Shown here: piece by piece, positions 19,835 to 30,747 of the stretch | Layout: each line of letters begins with the position of its first letter | Numbering within the stretch: position 1 is the first letter of the stretch | Source: Mesostigma viride | Lineage: Eukaryota; Streptophyta; Mesostigmatophyceae; Mesostigmatales; Mesostigmataceae | Direction: 5' to 3' | DNA length: 64,000 bases | Assembly (NCBI GenBank): GCA_009746045.1 | Contig: RPFO01000359.1 | Coordinates: forward strand, 504,662 to 568,661 | Notes under the pieces: generated by a model | Databases searched by the model: none | Told to the model about the DNA's origin: nothing | The model's input: only the letters and a program-made list of their open reading frames with translations | Position numbers and translations under genes: made by a program

Positions 19835-20816
19835 TGACTGCCTGGCTATCGAGGCCCGTGCAGTGGGGCTTGAAGTCAGCAATTAGAAGACAGAGGCTCT
19901 GGCGCTTGGGCTCACCCACTCACCGCCGCCCCTCTATCTCCTCGACGGCTCTCAAGTCCTGTATCGGGACCGCGTCAAGCTGCTGGGCAGCCTGCTCCCC
20001 AGCTGCGAGGTTGATGTGGACCATCGCATCTCCCTCGCCTGGCACGCTTTACGCCAGTACCGGGCCCTGTGGCGCAAGCCCCTGGGCAAGATCGAGAAAC
20101 AGGACCTGTTCAAGGTCCTTGTCCTTCCTGTTCTCACGTATGGGGCCGAGACGTGGACCCTCACCGCTGACCTGGCCCGCAAGCTGGACGGCGCGGTCAC
20201 CAACATGCTGCGTTCCATTTTCAAAGTAGGATACGCTGCTCATGTCCGCAATGAGGACCTGTACCAGGGCATGCCATATATCACCAGCACCATTAAGCAG
20301 CGACGCCTGCAGCTAGTAGGGCACCTAGCTCGCACCAACCAGGTAGACACCTCACGTGGCCCCCCCGCAGGACTGCGACCAGCTCAGCCTGGCCGGCACC
20401 TCCTGACGTGGGCCGGGCCCAGTGACGTTAGACGCCGCAAGGCCCGCACCTTCAAAGAACAGCTAGTAGAGGACATGGGGGGCCTAGGCCTCTCCGTGAT
20501 ATGGAAAAAGATGATGGACAAGGCCAAGTGGGCCCAGGTCATAGAGGACAACGAGCCCCCACCGGCCCGTGGGGAAGCGCCCGCGTGTGCAAACCCGTGG
20601 GAGGCACGCCAGACAGCTCCCCTAGGGCAGCGTGAGGCTGTCTAGATAGATGTTGTAGTTAGAATGCTGTTAGATTGAAGTCGTAGGTAGCTGATGTAGA
20701 TATATTAGAGCGGTAGGACTGTTTGCACCTGATCCATCCATCCATCCATCCATCCATCGGGGTTAATGCTCCGTGACTCCCCAACGGGAGCACGAGTCTA
20801 ATGAATTAATTACTTA
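19835..20816 (+). mobile_element. 5'-truncated LINE copy nested in ORF1
   Basis: Carries only the 3' part of ORF2 (from LDCLAIEARAVGLEVS to the end), the 3' UTR, 5-6 CATC units, the GACTCCCCAACGGGAGC hairpin and a TTAA-type tail. ATGGCT occurs on both sides (19829-19834 and 20817-20822) as the target duplication. The left copy also overlaps the LINE sequence itself (TGGCTTGACTGCC), so 5' joining probably used microhomology. The coding part includes VLTYGAETWTLTADLARKLD and STIKQRRLQLVGHLAR, conserved in RTE/CR1-like C-termini, with a few frame breaks. Confidence 0.85.
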
Positions 20817-21480
20817 ATGGCTGAGGTAAAGGCCGGCCCTGGCCACCTCGCCCCAGCCAGCCGCCCCCGCACCTAGTACCAGCTACGCTAACATGGTGAA
20901 GCAGGCGGACCTTGCCAACATGATGGCGGATGCCGCACGAAGGGGGGCTGCAGCCCACAAGACCGCTGTCGAGGAGGACCAACGCTCACGCAGTATTGTG
21001 GTCCGGTATTTCGTGGTCGCGCAGCACCCAGAAACGGACCTGATGCTAGCATGCACAACGCCTGCACCAGAGCCTCATAGTGGGCCGGCTGCATTTGGCC
21101 GGGCAACGAACGCATCCGCATCGAGTCGGCAGCCTGGATGGCAGGCCAGCCAGTGGCCCCATCCGGGTGACCTTCGCGAACGTGGCCAGCAAGGTTAAAG
21201 TCCTGCAGGCCTGCAAGCTCCTGGGCGGGAGAAACGCGCCAGGCTGGGCAGCCTCGACGACCTACTCTCCCCTGCCCAGTTCGTCATCAAGAACGGTTTG
21301 CTGGGCAGCGACGCAGCGGTCCAAGCCAGGCGCGCAGGCATTCGCACCTACGTTCGCCTCGTCAACGACACCGGCCCCCGTTCTCTTCATCGACGGGCAG
21401 CGCAGGGCTGTGCAGGCTCCTAACAAGCGGCACAAGCCCCGCCCGGCCAGGCACGCCCCAGCTGCATCATCGTCGTTAAC
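20817..21480 (+). pseudogene. LINE ORF1, C-terminal part (RNA-binding and C-terminal domain)
   Basis: Resumes ORF1 after the nested LINE. The first stretch stops early (SRPRT then TAG at 20874). Other frames then carry recognisable pieces: RSRSIVVRYF (start of the RRM-like domain), RVTFANVASKVKVLQACKLL and LDDLLSPAQFVIKNGLLGSD. The order matches L1-type ORF1 proteins (coiled coil, RRM, CTD). Several frameshifts make this copy inactive. Confidence 0.6.
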
Positions 21481-21591
21481 GTAGGTCCCCGGTATGGAGG
21501 GCGCCCGGTAAGGGCACTACCTCGCGGCCTAGCGGTACAATAGGCTTTGGGCACAGCCTTTATTAATAAATGTAAGCCCCTTTCCATCCTC

Positions 21592-21801
21592 ATGTCGCAC
21601 CGTGCGAGCATGACCAGGATGCAAGGTCGCCAGGCACGCCACGGTCAACCTTCCCGCCAGTTTACCAGCCTCAAACGCCTCCTGGCCCGCCTTGAGCGGG
21701 ATGAGACTCAGTCAACACGCCGGCGACCCCAGACAGGACGGAGACGACGCATATCCGCCCTGGAAGAAAGGCTCCATGCGTTGACAAGCATTAACCCCAA
21801 T
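21592..21801 (+). pseudogene. LINE ORF2, N-terminal piece before the hAT insertion
   Basis: ATG at 21592 (MSHRASMTRMQGRQARHGQP) opens a basic region with RRRPQTGRRRRISALEERL. The frame is exactly at a codon boundary where the hAT element begins at 21802. It continues in frame at 23150 with a long proline run and then the endonuclease. An upstream in-frame extension to 21547 lacks an ATG. Confidence 0.6.
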
Positions 21802-23141
21802 CAGTGTATAATCATACGCAATACGCTATCGTACGCTACCCAGGTGTATAGTGTATAATACGCTTCATACGGTGTATTATACGCTAATCGTACGCTAACC
21901 CCTTAAAAGTCTGTTTTTGCATGGTTTTGATGCTCATTCATCAATCTGACCAACCCAACATGTTCTCCAGCATCACAAGTTTGGCTTTATATGCCACATT
22001 ATCACATGGCCTTGCCAATGTCGTCACTACCTAGAACAACAAGCGCTGTCCCTAATGAATAGTTACTCAATAAAAGCACAACAAAACGTCAAGCTTATAT
22101 TCAACTAGGGGTACTGAATAAGACATTTTGCCAGAAATAAGACACATTGCCTACTCATCGTAGGCCGGCCATTACTAACTAGTAGTAATGGTTCTGCATG
22201 AAGCAAGGATACAAAAGGCTTTATGGCTGGCATGCAGGCTAACAAAGTGCACCGGATGGCCCAGCAGTAGTGCGCCCAGAGCCGGCCATGCCGGAGGAGC
22301 TGGGATGAGCGGACTGCCACTCGGAGGCGTCGGTTTCTACAAGGTCAGTAAGCTTGCCTTTGGCTGCCGCCCGCGCATCAGCCTGCTTCCCGGCGTCACT
22401 ACCCGCCTTTCTCTTCCTCAGTGGCCTTAATTGTCATCCTTCTCCGCCTGCTCCCTCAACAGCTTGAGACGCAATGCCTTGGGCGGCTTCGAGCATGGGC
22501 ACACTTTCGCATCCTTGGCATACGTGCATGCCGCCCATGATATCATTGGCACCTTCCTCGGGTAGAAAAACCCTTGAAATGTGCCTTGCATTCTGAGCAC
22601 GTCATTTGGTAGTTATTTGTCTGCTGCCCATCCTTGAAGACACGCTCTTTGCTAACATATGTCCAAACATCAGGACTCAGAATCAGCCTCTAACTCGTCG
22701 GCCCCATCATCATTATGGTCCATCTCCTCACTCTCCGTAGCCATGGCGCCTGTTGATATGCTACGATAGGTGACCACCGCGATCTTGCTGGCAGACCGCG
22801 ATCTTGGCACATTTTGTCTTCTTGAACGGTGCCTTACTGTCCTGCCAATACACGCAGCCATATATGCATTGATCTTGGCCAAGTGGCACCTTGCTGCTCA
22901 CTTGTTTCTACTACTTGGCGCGCCGCAGCCTAGTCTAGAAAGTCATCCCGCTTCACCCGAGCTGTAAACTGATGCCGGAGCCAAAAATACGCAAAAAATA
23001 CGCAAAAAAATACGCGATACGCAAGAAATACCCTAAAAATACGCGGCGCGTACGAAAGTACCCCGTTTTCGTACGCGCTGCTCGCGTATCGCGTATAATA
23101 CGCGCGATACGGCGTATAATACGGCGTATGATTATACACTG
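21802..23141. mobile_element. Non-autonomous hAT-type DNA transposon
   Basis: Terminal inverted repeats begin CAGTGTATAATCATACGC (18 bp perfect; 21802-21819 and 23124-23141) and are followed by TACGC-rich subterminal repeats on both sides. An exact 8-bp target duplication, ACCCCAAT, flanks it (21794-21801 and 23142-23149). An 8-bp duplication and a CAGTG start are hallmarks of the hAT superfamily. Inside, on the minus strand near 22480-22700, a frame reads DVWTYVSKERVFKDGQQTNN then YQMTCSECKAHFKG. This is BED-zinc-finger-like, as expected at the start of a hAT transposase, but frameshifts break it. No catalytic core was recognised. Confidence 0.87.
22440..22882 (-). pseudogene. hAT transposase N-terminal remnant (BED-finger-like)
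   Basis: Pieces on the minus strand: an acidic start, MATESEEMDHNDDGADELEA, then after a frame change DVWTYVSKERVF, a TCSECKAHF cysteine pair, and after another change a VPMISWAACTYAKDAKVC stretch. The W-x-Y opening and C-x2-C pair fit a BED-type DNA-binding finger. The frame breaks could be introns or decay. Confidence 0.45.
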
Positions 23142-23149
23142 ACCCCAAT

Positions 23150-23656
23150 CGCCACCCTCCCCCTCCCCCACCCCCTCCACCCCCACCCCCACCTCCAGCA
23201 CTACCCTTCTCCACCCCCACCTCCACCCCCACCCCCCCGCTAATAGGGCAACGGCCCATTCTTGGTATTGCAAGCTTTAATGTGCGCACCCTCCCTGCAG
23301 ATCCTTCTATGAGCGGCGGCACCCCAGCACGCCACCGCGTCGACGAGCTGATCGCCTTGTGCGCCGACAACAAGATCGCTATCTTCGGGGTCCAGGAGCA
23401 CCGACGCACCATGCATGGACCCTCAGCAAGGGGTCAACGGTCTTCTGGTCGACGACCTTCGTGCGGGCTGGCGGTTCCATTATGGCGGAGGCGACGCGCC
23501 TGGTCAAGGTGGTGTGGGCCTCTTGTGCTCACCGGCAGCATCAGAGCAGCTCCAGTCCATCGTGCTGCGATCCCCGCGTGTACTAGTGGCCACTTTTTCG
23601 GCCAATGAGGGCCATTCACACCACACGCTTACCGTTATCGTGGGATATGCGCCACA
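23150..23656 (+). pseudogene. LINE ORF2, endonuclease N-terminal half
   Basis: Continues ORF2 after the hAT element. A proline-rich linker precedes the apurinic-type endonuclease: GIASFNVRTLPADPS, then DELIALCADNKIAIFGVQEH (the N and E active-site strands). After a frameshift near 23415 come GGVGLLCSP and LTVIVGYAPH. The sequence is cut at codon APH by the ORF1-only insertion and continues at 26116. Confidence 0.75.
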
Positions 23657-23837
23657 CACGAGCCACGAGCCACGAGGTAGATGCCTACACACGAGCCACG
23701 AGCCACGAGGTAGCCATGGCTGACGGCGGAGCTCATAACTTTCACGTTTGAGCACCGAATTCGGCTCATGAATATCACTATCGCTTCGTCTTTCTAAGAC
23801 GCACATGCTGATATAATTTTCCGAAGTTATTACGCAA

Positions 23838-25240
23838 TATATGACGAGCAAACGCCCCTCGACGCAACGCAGTTTGGCGGATGCGCTCGCCTTTAACAAT
23901 CATTGCGGCAGCTGAGGCTGCCGCTTCGCCAGATCCGGCAGGCAGCGGTGACACTAGTCGTGCACTGGTGGTCGCCCACCAACCTCCCGGCCTCAATGCT
24001 TCGCCATCGGCATCGCCTGACCCGAAACGCGTCCGCTCAGCCGACAAAACAGGAGGGTCTTCACGCCCCTCGGAACCGCGCTTTCGGCTCAAATCTTTCC
24101 AGGTCGATGATCACGACTGGACCAACATGTCTCCGTCCGATGCTCTGGACTGCATCTTCTAGTAACGGGGACTACGCCTCGCTTTACGACCTGTGCATCC
24201 ATCTCCACGCCACCGGACGCCTCCTCGTCACCGACGGCCGTCGCTGCATGGCACAACGTCAGCATGGTTTTCGGCTCCCCCCGCCCCGACCTCCAGCGTG
24301 CCATCCTCAACTGAGTCCCTTCTCCAGCGCTCTGACGGCGAGATCTGGGCTCCATCCATCTCCGCCCCCACCCTCCGTTCCATCCTCATGGAAGCCTTCC
24401 AGCAGCACGTGACCCCCCTTGCTGCTGACGTCGCAGCGATGGGTGGCCCGCTGGCTGCTGAACTTCCTCACCTCACCGCCACCTCCACTGCCATTTTCGC
24501 CTCCACTGCCGACATCAAAGCCCAGCTCCTCGACCTCGACCAACGCCTTCAGGCCACCGCCACCGCCCTTGAGAGCTTGCATGACACCGCCGGCCTCACC
24601 GCCCAGGCGGTGAATTAAGGACATCGCCGCCCAGCCGGCGTCTGCTGGCCCGGCCGGCGATGCTCCCTCCATCTTGGTGGACTTGCTTAAGCAGCACACC
24701 ACCTCCACCACCTCCACCATCACGGCACAACTCAAGCAACAAGCCCTCGGTCGACCTTCGTGAGGAAGCCGACATCGCCCGGCGCAGCCACAATGTCATC
24801 GTCAAGCCGACTTCGACCAGCCCGGGCAGGTGAGACCTCCACGAGCCTTCTTGAGGCATTTATTAAGCGCGACATTTTTGCCCCCATGCTACTCACTGGT
24901 GAGCTGGACATGTCGGCTGGACATCCGCCTCCCCCGCGCGCGGGGGAAGGCTGGCCCGGCACCCGTGCTCCTCACCTTTAAGTACATGGCGGACAAGCTG
25001 TCGTTCCTTAAATGCCGCAAGAAGCTCTCGAGGACTCGCTTCACGCTGGACGACGACTTGACCCTGGCCCAGCAACAGCGGCGACGCGAGCTATGGCCGA
25101 CCTACCTTCAGCTCCGGCAGAGTGCAGGGGGGAAGCCGGTATACTGGAGGGGGGCGGTCATCCACGTTGACCACAAGCCCTGGCAGGCCCCCCTTGCCAC
25201 CCCGGCCAGACTAGGGAATCTACCAGTAGTGTAGATTATA
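23838..25240 (+). pseudogene. ORF1 of the ORF1-only element
   Basis: Pieces in order, in changing frames. The start is MTSKRPSTQRSLADAL (ATG near 23840). Then come FRLKSFQVDDHDWTNMSP, DGEIWAPSISAPTLRSILME, a long helical part (AADVAAMGGPLAAELPHLTA, DLDQRLQATATALESLHDTA), ETSTSLLEAFIKRDIFAPML, and a C-terminal domain with KLSFLKCRKKLSRTRFTLDD, DLTLAQQQRRRELWPTYLQL and KPVYWRGAVIHVDHKPW. This is the L1-type ORF1 plan: coiled coil, RRM, CTD. The CTD resembles the larger LINE ORF1 proteins in this window. Confidence 0.7.
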
Positions 25241-25267
25241 GTCAGGCTTAGCCTAGCATGTGGCCCA

Positions 25268-25502
25268 CGCGCATTAATTAATTAATTAATTAATTAATCA
25301 GGAACATAGCTCCGTTGGGAGTATCTGTAGCACATAGCCCTTGAGGCTTACATGTACATGGCCACGGTCTATCTATTCTACACTACTGCCGTGCTGTATT
25401 CCCCTAAGCTGCCCAGGCGTCTCGAGTCGTTGGGGCCGAGGGGGTCAGTATGCCAGGGCTTGTGGCCGACGTAGATGGCCGCCCCCTTCCAGTACACGCG
25501 CA
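25268..25502 (-). mobile_element. Minus-strand ORF1 3'-end fragment nested in the 3' UTR
   Basis: TTAA tail and the AACATAGCTCCGTTGGGAGT end are at the left; the body to the right is the reverse complement of an ORF1 end (GGCTTGTGGCCGACGTAGAT also occurs at 49368). CACGCGCA flanks it on both sides. The surrounding 3' UTR is continuous once it is removed, as comparison with 42420-42445 shows. Confidence 0.7.
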
Positions 25503-25651
25503 CTGCACGCGCCCATACTGTAATGGCCCCCATGGATGATGCCTTCATAATTTAGCCACGCCCTGCCTATAATGGGACCCCCATGGATGTCGCATTAGTT
25601 TAAGAATTTAGCCATGCTATGACATGCTGAGAGATGCTCTCTGTCGAGAAG

Positions 25652-25850
25652 CCATTAATTAATTAATTAATGGCTAAATCTTGGGCGATGGCGGCTGAAA
25701 ATTATATCATCGTGTTCGTCATAAAAAGGCGCATCCACTGCAATTTACCCGACCAAATTTCATGCCCGGATGTAAAAGTTATGAGCATTCTCGGCATCCA
25801 TAGCTCGTGACCTCGAGACATGCCGTGTGAGACGCCATGACTAGCCATTG
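25652..25850 (-). mobile_element. Second small minus-strand insertion in the 3' UTR
   Basis: TAATTAATTAATTAATGGCT at its left is a retroelement tail. The body (AAAAGTTATGAGC...CTCGTGACCTCGAG) resembles a diverged 5' leader of the ORF1-only family. The uninterrupted version of the host 3' UTR is seen at 47590-47650 (GTCGAGAAGCCATGCCCTAG). GCCAT is the probable target duplication. Confidence 0.55.
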
Positions 25851-26125
25851 CTTTGCCATGCCCTAGCTCTTGTATAATAGCCATGACGATCTTCCCCCAC
25901 ATGACATACTCCCCCATAGTGTGAAGATCATGAGGGTGCAGGTGCCCTGGTGCACCTAGAGCACGGATAGCTTACATTCCCACCCTAGCTTGCAGGAAGT
26001 AGCCCAGAATGTATTAAAAGCCATATGCCCCTTCTCAGGGACATGTGCTACATGTACTCCCAACGGAGTTATGTTTCTAATTAATTAATTAATTAATTAA
26101 TTAATTAATTAATTAATGCGCCACA

Positions 26126-28970
26126 TGCGGATCGAGCTCAGGCGGAATGTGAGGCCTTCTTGAACGCCCTCAAGGAGGAGGAGGCCAACATCCCAGCTCG
26201 GCACTTCCTCAGGGTTATGCTGCTCGACGCCAACGCCACGCTGCCAGTTGGCACTGGGGGCGCTCAGTCCTCCCCAACCAACACGACAGCCAACGGTAAC
26301 ACGGCTTTATTTGCGAATCTGCTGGAAGAATCTGCGCTGGTTGCCTGCAATGCTTCTTTCGCACGCCCCGCTGAGCAGCTTGCCACCTTTTTCGGGCCGT
26401 TGGATCGGGTGGTGTGCCTTGACTACATCTGCGTACGCCGGGCTCAGCGCCCCTCAGTTGTCGATGCTCGCGTCCTGCAAGATTCTGTCAGCACGGTAAA
26501 ATCTGACCACCGTCTCGTGCTCGCTCGCATCAGATTGTGGTTTCCTAGGGTGTGAAACCGTCGCGACAGCTGGCGCCTCAGCCAGATCTCAAGGTGCTCC
26601 GGATTGTACTGAAGGATGCCGACAAGATGTCAGCAGAAGAGCAGGCCGCTATGTCGCACCGGGACGACTTCCTGGCCGTCTTCGACGCCAGGGGCAGCCG
26701 CCAGCAGTTACACGCCCTTCCGCCGTCGGGTGATATTTCAGTGATCCTCCGCGGTATATCGCTGCCAAAAATCGTCTGGCTGCCCGCACCCTCCCCTCCT
26801 TGCCTCCGCGCCGTCGACAGCTTGCTGTCCACCGACACGCACCGACAGTGGTCGCCGCTAGGCGGATGCTCCGCCGCAACAGGGACCCGACCGCCAAACC
26901 TGGGCTGCAAGCGGCTCTGCGGTCGCCTACGAGCAGGCTGAGAAGGCAGACGCTCTGAGCACTGAGATGGTCAAGGACCTGCGCAGCTGCCAGCAGAAGC
27001 ACGACGGCAAGGGGGCCTGGTTCTGGTACAAGCGCCTCGACTCGGGCACCCGGACGACCTCGGCCAGCCCCACCGCCACGACGTCCCTGGCCGGCCCCAG
27101 CCAAGCGGCTTCGTACCTGGGCCGCGGCCACGGCCGAGGTCGTGGGGACAGCTGCGCCGCCCCCGCCCCTGCTCGATCCCAGCCGCCGCCGCCCGCCCGG
27201 CTGCCCTGGCCGGCCCCGCTGGGCCCCCAGCCCCGCCTACTGTAGGTCAGCGGCGGACTACCTAGCCCCCCCGCTGATCGGCCCACTTGGCGACCCGTTA
27301 GACATGCCTCCTTAATTTCACCTCTCGCGAGGTCACGGAGGCGGTCCAGCGTCTGCGTTAGGACGCAGCCACCGGCTCCGACGAGATTCCTGCCGCAGTT
27401 GTGAAACTTGCAGCCGAATTTGAGGACACCGGTGTTATGCTGCTCTTCCGGGATATCTGCAACCGCCTTCTGCTGTCGTCGCAACCGCCTCCAGCGGCCT
27501 GGCAACACAGTTTTCGCAGGATGCTGTACAAGAACAAGGCCGGTCGCCAGCCGACCCCGGCAACTACAGAGGGGTGTGCATCCAAAGTGCCCCCCTCAAG
27601 CTTCTTATGCGGCTCATCCTGAACCGCCTGCGCACGGCCCTGGACGGTCACCTCAGCGAGACTCAGCACGGCTTCCGTTCAGGTCGCAACACAATACAGG
27701 CGCTCTTCGCTACTCACCGACTTGTGGAGGAACTGCAACGCCTTCAGCCTGGTGAGTCCCCTTGTCTTTGCACCTTGTGCTGGTGGACATCATCAAAGCC
27801 TTCGATTCGGTTTTCTGGCCTGCGCTATGGGACATCCTCGAGCTGTTCCGGATCCCCCACCCCCTTATTGCTGTCATCCGCAACCTGTATGAAGGGTCCA
27901 CCGCTTCGGTGCGCACTTCTTACGGGACCACGCCACCATGCCCTTTACAGAAGGGTGTGTGGCAGGGCTGTAGTGCTGTCGCCCTACCTGTTCATTATTG
28001 TGGTCGAATACGCAATGATTCAGGCGCGCAAGCGATTTGCCCTCATCGTGGGTAGGGAACCAGGGGTGCGGGTTGCCAACCACTTCTGGCATGGCGGAGC
28101 GGAAACGGAGATTCGGCTGGCGGACATCATCTACGCAGACGACACCACCCTCTTCGAGGACACTGGGCGCGTGCAGACGTGGCTTGACTGCCTGGCTATC
28201 GAGGCCTGTGCAGTGGGGCTTGAGGTCAGCAAGAAGACAGAGGCTCTGGCGCTTGGGCTCACCCACCCACCGCCACCCCTCTTTCTCCTTGGCGGCTCTC
28301 GAGTCCTGTATTGTCGGGACCGTGTCAAGCTGCTGGGCAGCCTGCTCCCCAGCTGCGAGGCTGATGTGGGGCCACCGCATCTCCCTTGCCTGGCACGCGT
28401 TACGCCAATACCGGGCCCTGCGGCGCAAGCCCCCGGGCAAGATCGAGAAACAGGACCTGTTCAAGGTCCTCGTCCTTCCTGTTCTCACGTATGGGGCCGA
28501 GACGTGGACCCTCACCGCCGACCTGGCCCGCAAGCTGGACAGCGCGGTCACCAACATGCTGCGATCCATTTTCAGAGTATATGCTGCGCATGTTCGCAAT
28601 GAGGACCTTTACCTTGGCATGCCATATATTACCAGCGGCGCCTGCAGCTCGTATAGGGCACCTAGCTCGCACCAACCAGGTAGACACCTCACGTGGCCCC
28701 CCCGCGGGACTGCGACCAGCTCAGCCTGGCTGGCACCTCCTGACGTGGGCCAGGCCCCGTGATGTTAGACGCCGCAAGGCCCGCACCTTCAAAGAACAGC
28801 TAGCTAGTAGAGGACATGGGGGGCCTTGGCCTCTCCGTGATGTGGAAAAAGATGATGGACAAGGCCAAGTGGGCCCAGGTCATAGAGGACAACGAGCCCC
28901 CACCCGTGGGGAAGCGCCCGCGTGTGCAAACCCGCGGGAGGCACGCCAGACAGCTCCCCTAGGGTAGAGT
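26126..28970 (+). pseudogene. LINE ORF2: endonuclease C-half, reverse transcriptase, C-terminal domain
   Basis: Continues in frame from 23656. The endonuclease end has VMLLDANATLP, the LDYICVRR strand and the catalytic TVKSDHRLVLARI (SDH motif). After a linker with frame breaks comes the RT: NYRGVCIQSAPLKLL, SETQHGFRSGRNT, VDIIKAFDSVFW, GVWQGC, and IIYADDTTLFEDTG with the intact catalytic YADD at about 28130. The C-terminus has [48 protein letters not shown] (as VMWKK here) and a basic [16 protein letters not shown] end. RT copies the element RNA at the nicked target. At least four frameshifts and a stop at about 26553 make it inactive. Confidence 0.82.
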
Positions 28971-29050
28971 TGATGTTGATAGCCTTAGTCCTTAGATAGA
29001 TGTTGTAGGTAGCTGCTGTAGATAGATTAGACCGGTAGGACTGTTTGCAC

Positions 29051-29326
29051 CCATCCATCCATCCATCCATCCATCCATCCATCCATCCATCCATCCATCC
29101 ATCCATCCATCCATCCATCCATCCATCCATCCATCCATCCATCCATCCATCCATCCATCCATCCATCCATCCATCCATCCATCCATCCATCCATCCATCC
29201 ATCCATCCATCCATCCATCCATCCATCCATCCATCCATCCATCCATCCATCCATCCATCCATCCATCCATCCATCCATCCATCCATCCATCCATCCATCC
29301 ATCCATCCATCCATCCATCCATCCAT
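29051..29326 (+). repeat. (CATC)n microsatellite in the LINE 3' UTR
   Basis: About 69 pure CATC units. Other copies of this 3' UTR hold the same microsatellite at the same place but much shorter (5-6 units at 20734, 4 at 40334, about 8 at 48827). The repeat is therefore part of the element and changes length quickly. Confidence 0.97.
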
Positions 29327-29390
29327 CGCGGTTAATGCTCCGTGACTCCCCAACGGGAGCACGAGTCTAAACAATTAATTAATTAATTAT
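29327..29390 (+). promoter_or_regulatory. LINE 3'-terminal hairpin and TTAA tail
   Basis: GGGTTAATGCTCCGTGACTC, then CCCAACGGGAGCACGAGTCT, then AATTAATTAATTA. CTCCC-CAAC-GGGAG forms a perfect five-base-pair hairpin with a four-base loop. It is likely the site the reverse transcriptase recognises on the RNA. The same block ends the copies at 20760, 40354, 47884, 47940 and 48857. Confidence 0.75.
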
Positions 29391-29414
29391 AATCCTGCAG
29401 GTTTCATGCTGATT

Positions 29415-30480
29415 GACGACCAAGAGCCACGAGATAGCCATGGCTGATGGCTAAATTAAATTAAAATTCACGTCTGGGCACCAAATTCGGCCGTGAATAT
29501 CACAATCGCTTCGTCTTTCTAAGACACACAAGCTGATATATTTTAATGCAATACTACGTCGGGCAAGCGCAACTCGACGCAACGCAGTCTGGCGGCTGCG
29601 ATGAGCCAAGAAATATGGCTGCAGTTCCGTCCGGCCTATGTAGCAGGCAGCGGTGACACAACTGAAGGTAGCGGTAGTAGTCTGGACACCCGGCTCCTCC
29701 TAGCTGCGGCATCGCCTGATCCCAAACGCAGTCGCCCAGCAGAACCGCGCTTTCGGCCCCAAGCCTTCAAGTGTCGACGACCACGGCTGGACCAACAGGG
29801 CCCCGTGCACTGCCATGCACTGCATCTTCCACGGGGACTACGCCTCGCTTTATGAGATCTATGCTCAAGCCTCCATCTCCACAGCCTCAACCGCCTCATC
29901 CATCCGGACGGCACCTGGGTAGGTAGCACCACCTTTCTGCGGCACTGCTCCCGGCCCCACCTCCAGCACATCATTCTCTGCTCCCTCCTCATGCGCTCTG
30001 ACGGTGAGATCTGGGCTCGTTCCATTTCCGAATCCACCTCCCGCTCAAGCAGCACGTGACCCCCCTTGCGACAGATGTGGCCGCCATGGGCGGCACGTTG
30101 GCTGCTAAGGATCCCTCACCTTTCCGCCACCGCCACCTCCACCCTCCTCGCCTCCACCTCCACCGCCACCACCGCATCCACTGCCGCCATCACCGCCCAG
30201 CTCCTCGACATCAACAAGCGCCTCCACAACAACGCCATCGTCATTGAGTGCCTACAAAACACCGCAGGCCTGACCACCCAGGCAGTGAAGGACATTGCCG
30301 CCCGGCCAGCACCTGATGGCCCGGCCGACGATGCTCCTCGGACCACCCAGACCTGGGCAGACATGCTGAAGCACCACACGTACACTGCCTGAAATCAACT
30401 CCAACTCCCGGGCCCTAGCTTGCATGCCGGCCCTGGGCACCCCCGCCGTCTGGGCCGGCCAATTGAACATTTTGTCGGCT
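29415..30480 (+). mobile_element. ORF1-only element, 3'-truncated
   Basis: Starts with the family leader (GAGATAGCCATGGCTGATGG) and has the CTTCGTCTTTCTAAGAC word. ORF1 pieces follow: RSRPAEPRFRPQAF, DGEIWARSISEST, then a Pro/Ser/Thr-rich helical part and QNTAGLTTQAVKDIAARPAP up to TWADMLKHHTYTA. It stops before the RRM-like domain. No TTAA tail belongs to this copy. Many frame breaks. Confidence 0.65.
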
Positions 30481-30532
30481 TACTTAGATGTCTCACTTAA
30501 TTTCGTTGGCAGTTGGACCAGCACAAGTGCTT

Positions 30533-30600
30533 CCAGTAATTAATTAACCCGTTGGGGAGTCACGGAGCATGGTTGCATACTAGTAAGCATGGTTGTATCA
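30533..30600 (-). repeat. Solo 3'-end module (minus strand)
   Basis: TAATTAATTAACCCGTTGGG then GAGTCACGGAGCATG: the tail and hairpin of the LINE end in reverse orientation, attached to less than 100 bp. It is followed by GAGACAACCAGCGCAGGCC, the left edge of repeat R. Confidence 0.6.
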
Positions 30601-30747
30601 AGGAGACAACCAGCGCAGGCCAGAAATCGGGTTGTATGTTAAAAATCATGGTTCTTAAGGCTTTGTGATCCCGTAACGGGTCATGTGCACATAATTACTT
30701 TAAAGATTGGTTTAAGTGTTTAATGTATCCTTGGTACTACTGCTTAA

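Larger units (their letters stand above)
23657..26115 (+). mobile_element. ORF1-only retroelement inserted in ORF2, itself carrying insertions
   Basis: Flanked by a 10-bp duplication, ATGCGCCACA (23647-23656 and 26116-26125). The 5' end has CCACGAG repeats and the GGTAGCCATGGCTGACGGCG leader, then an ORF1 with many frame breaks, then a 3' UTR ending in CTCCCAACGGAG and a (TTAA)n tail. No endonuclease or RT is present, so it must use machinery from elsewhere. Two minus-strand fragments with TTAA tails are nested in its 3' UTR: about 25268-25502 (duplication CACGCGCA) and about 25652-25850 (duplication GCCAT). Confidence 0.83.
19056..29390 (+). mobile_element. Full-length LINE, interrupted by three insertions
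   Basis: A single non-LTR retrotransposon of about 5.4 kb once its insertions are removed. Parts in order: ORF1 (19158-19834 and 20817-21480), ORF2 (21592-21801, 23150-23656 and 26126-28970), a 3' UTR with a CATC microsatellite, a terminal hairpin and a TTAA tail. Insertions: a 5'-truncated LINE at 19835-20816, a hAT-type transposon at 21802-23141, and an ORF1-only element at 23657-26115. At every site the two halves rejoin in frame when the insert and one target duplication are taken out. ORF2 order is endonuclease, reverse transcriptase and a C-terminal domain like that of RTE/CR1-type LINEs. The exact 5' end is not clear. Confidence 0.87.

Noticed and set aside
20008..20645. Independent host gene with LPVLTYGAETWTLT
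   Set aside because: It is the C-terminal part of LINE ORF2, present again at 28330-28970.
28804..29374. Open frames of repeated MDGW and HPSI
   Set aside because: Translations of the CATC microsatellite in the LINE 3' UTR, on both strands, with no coding context.
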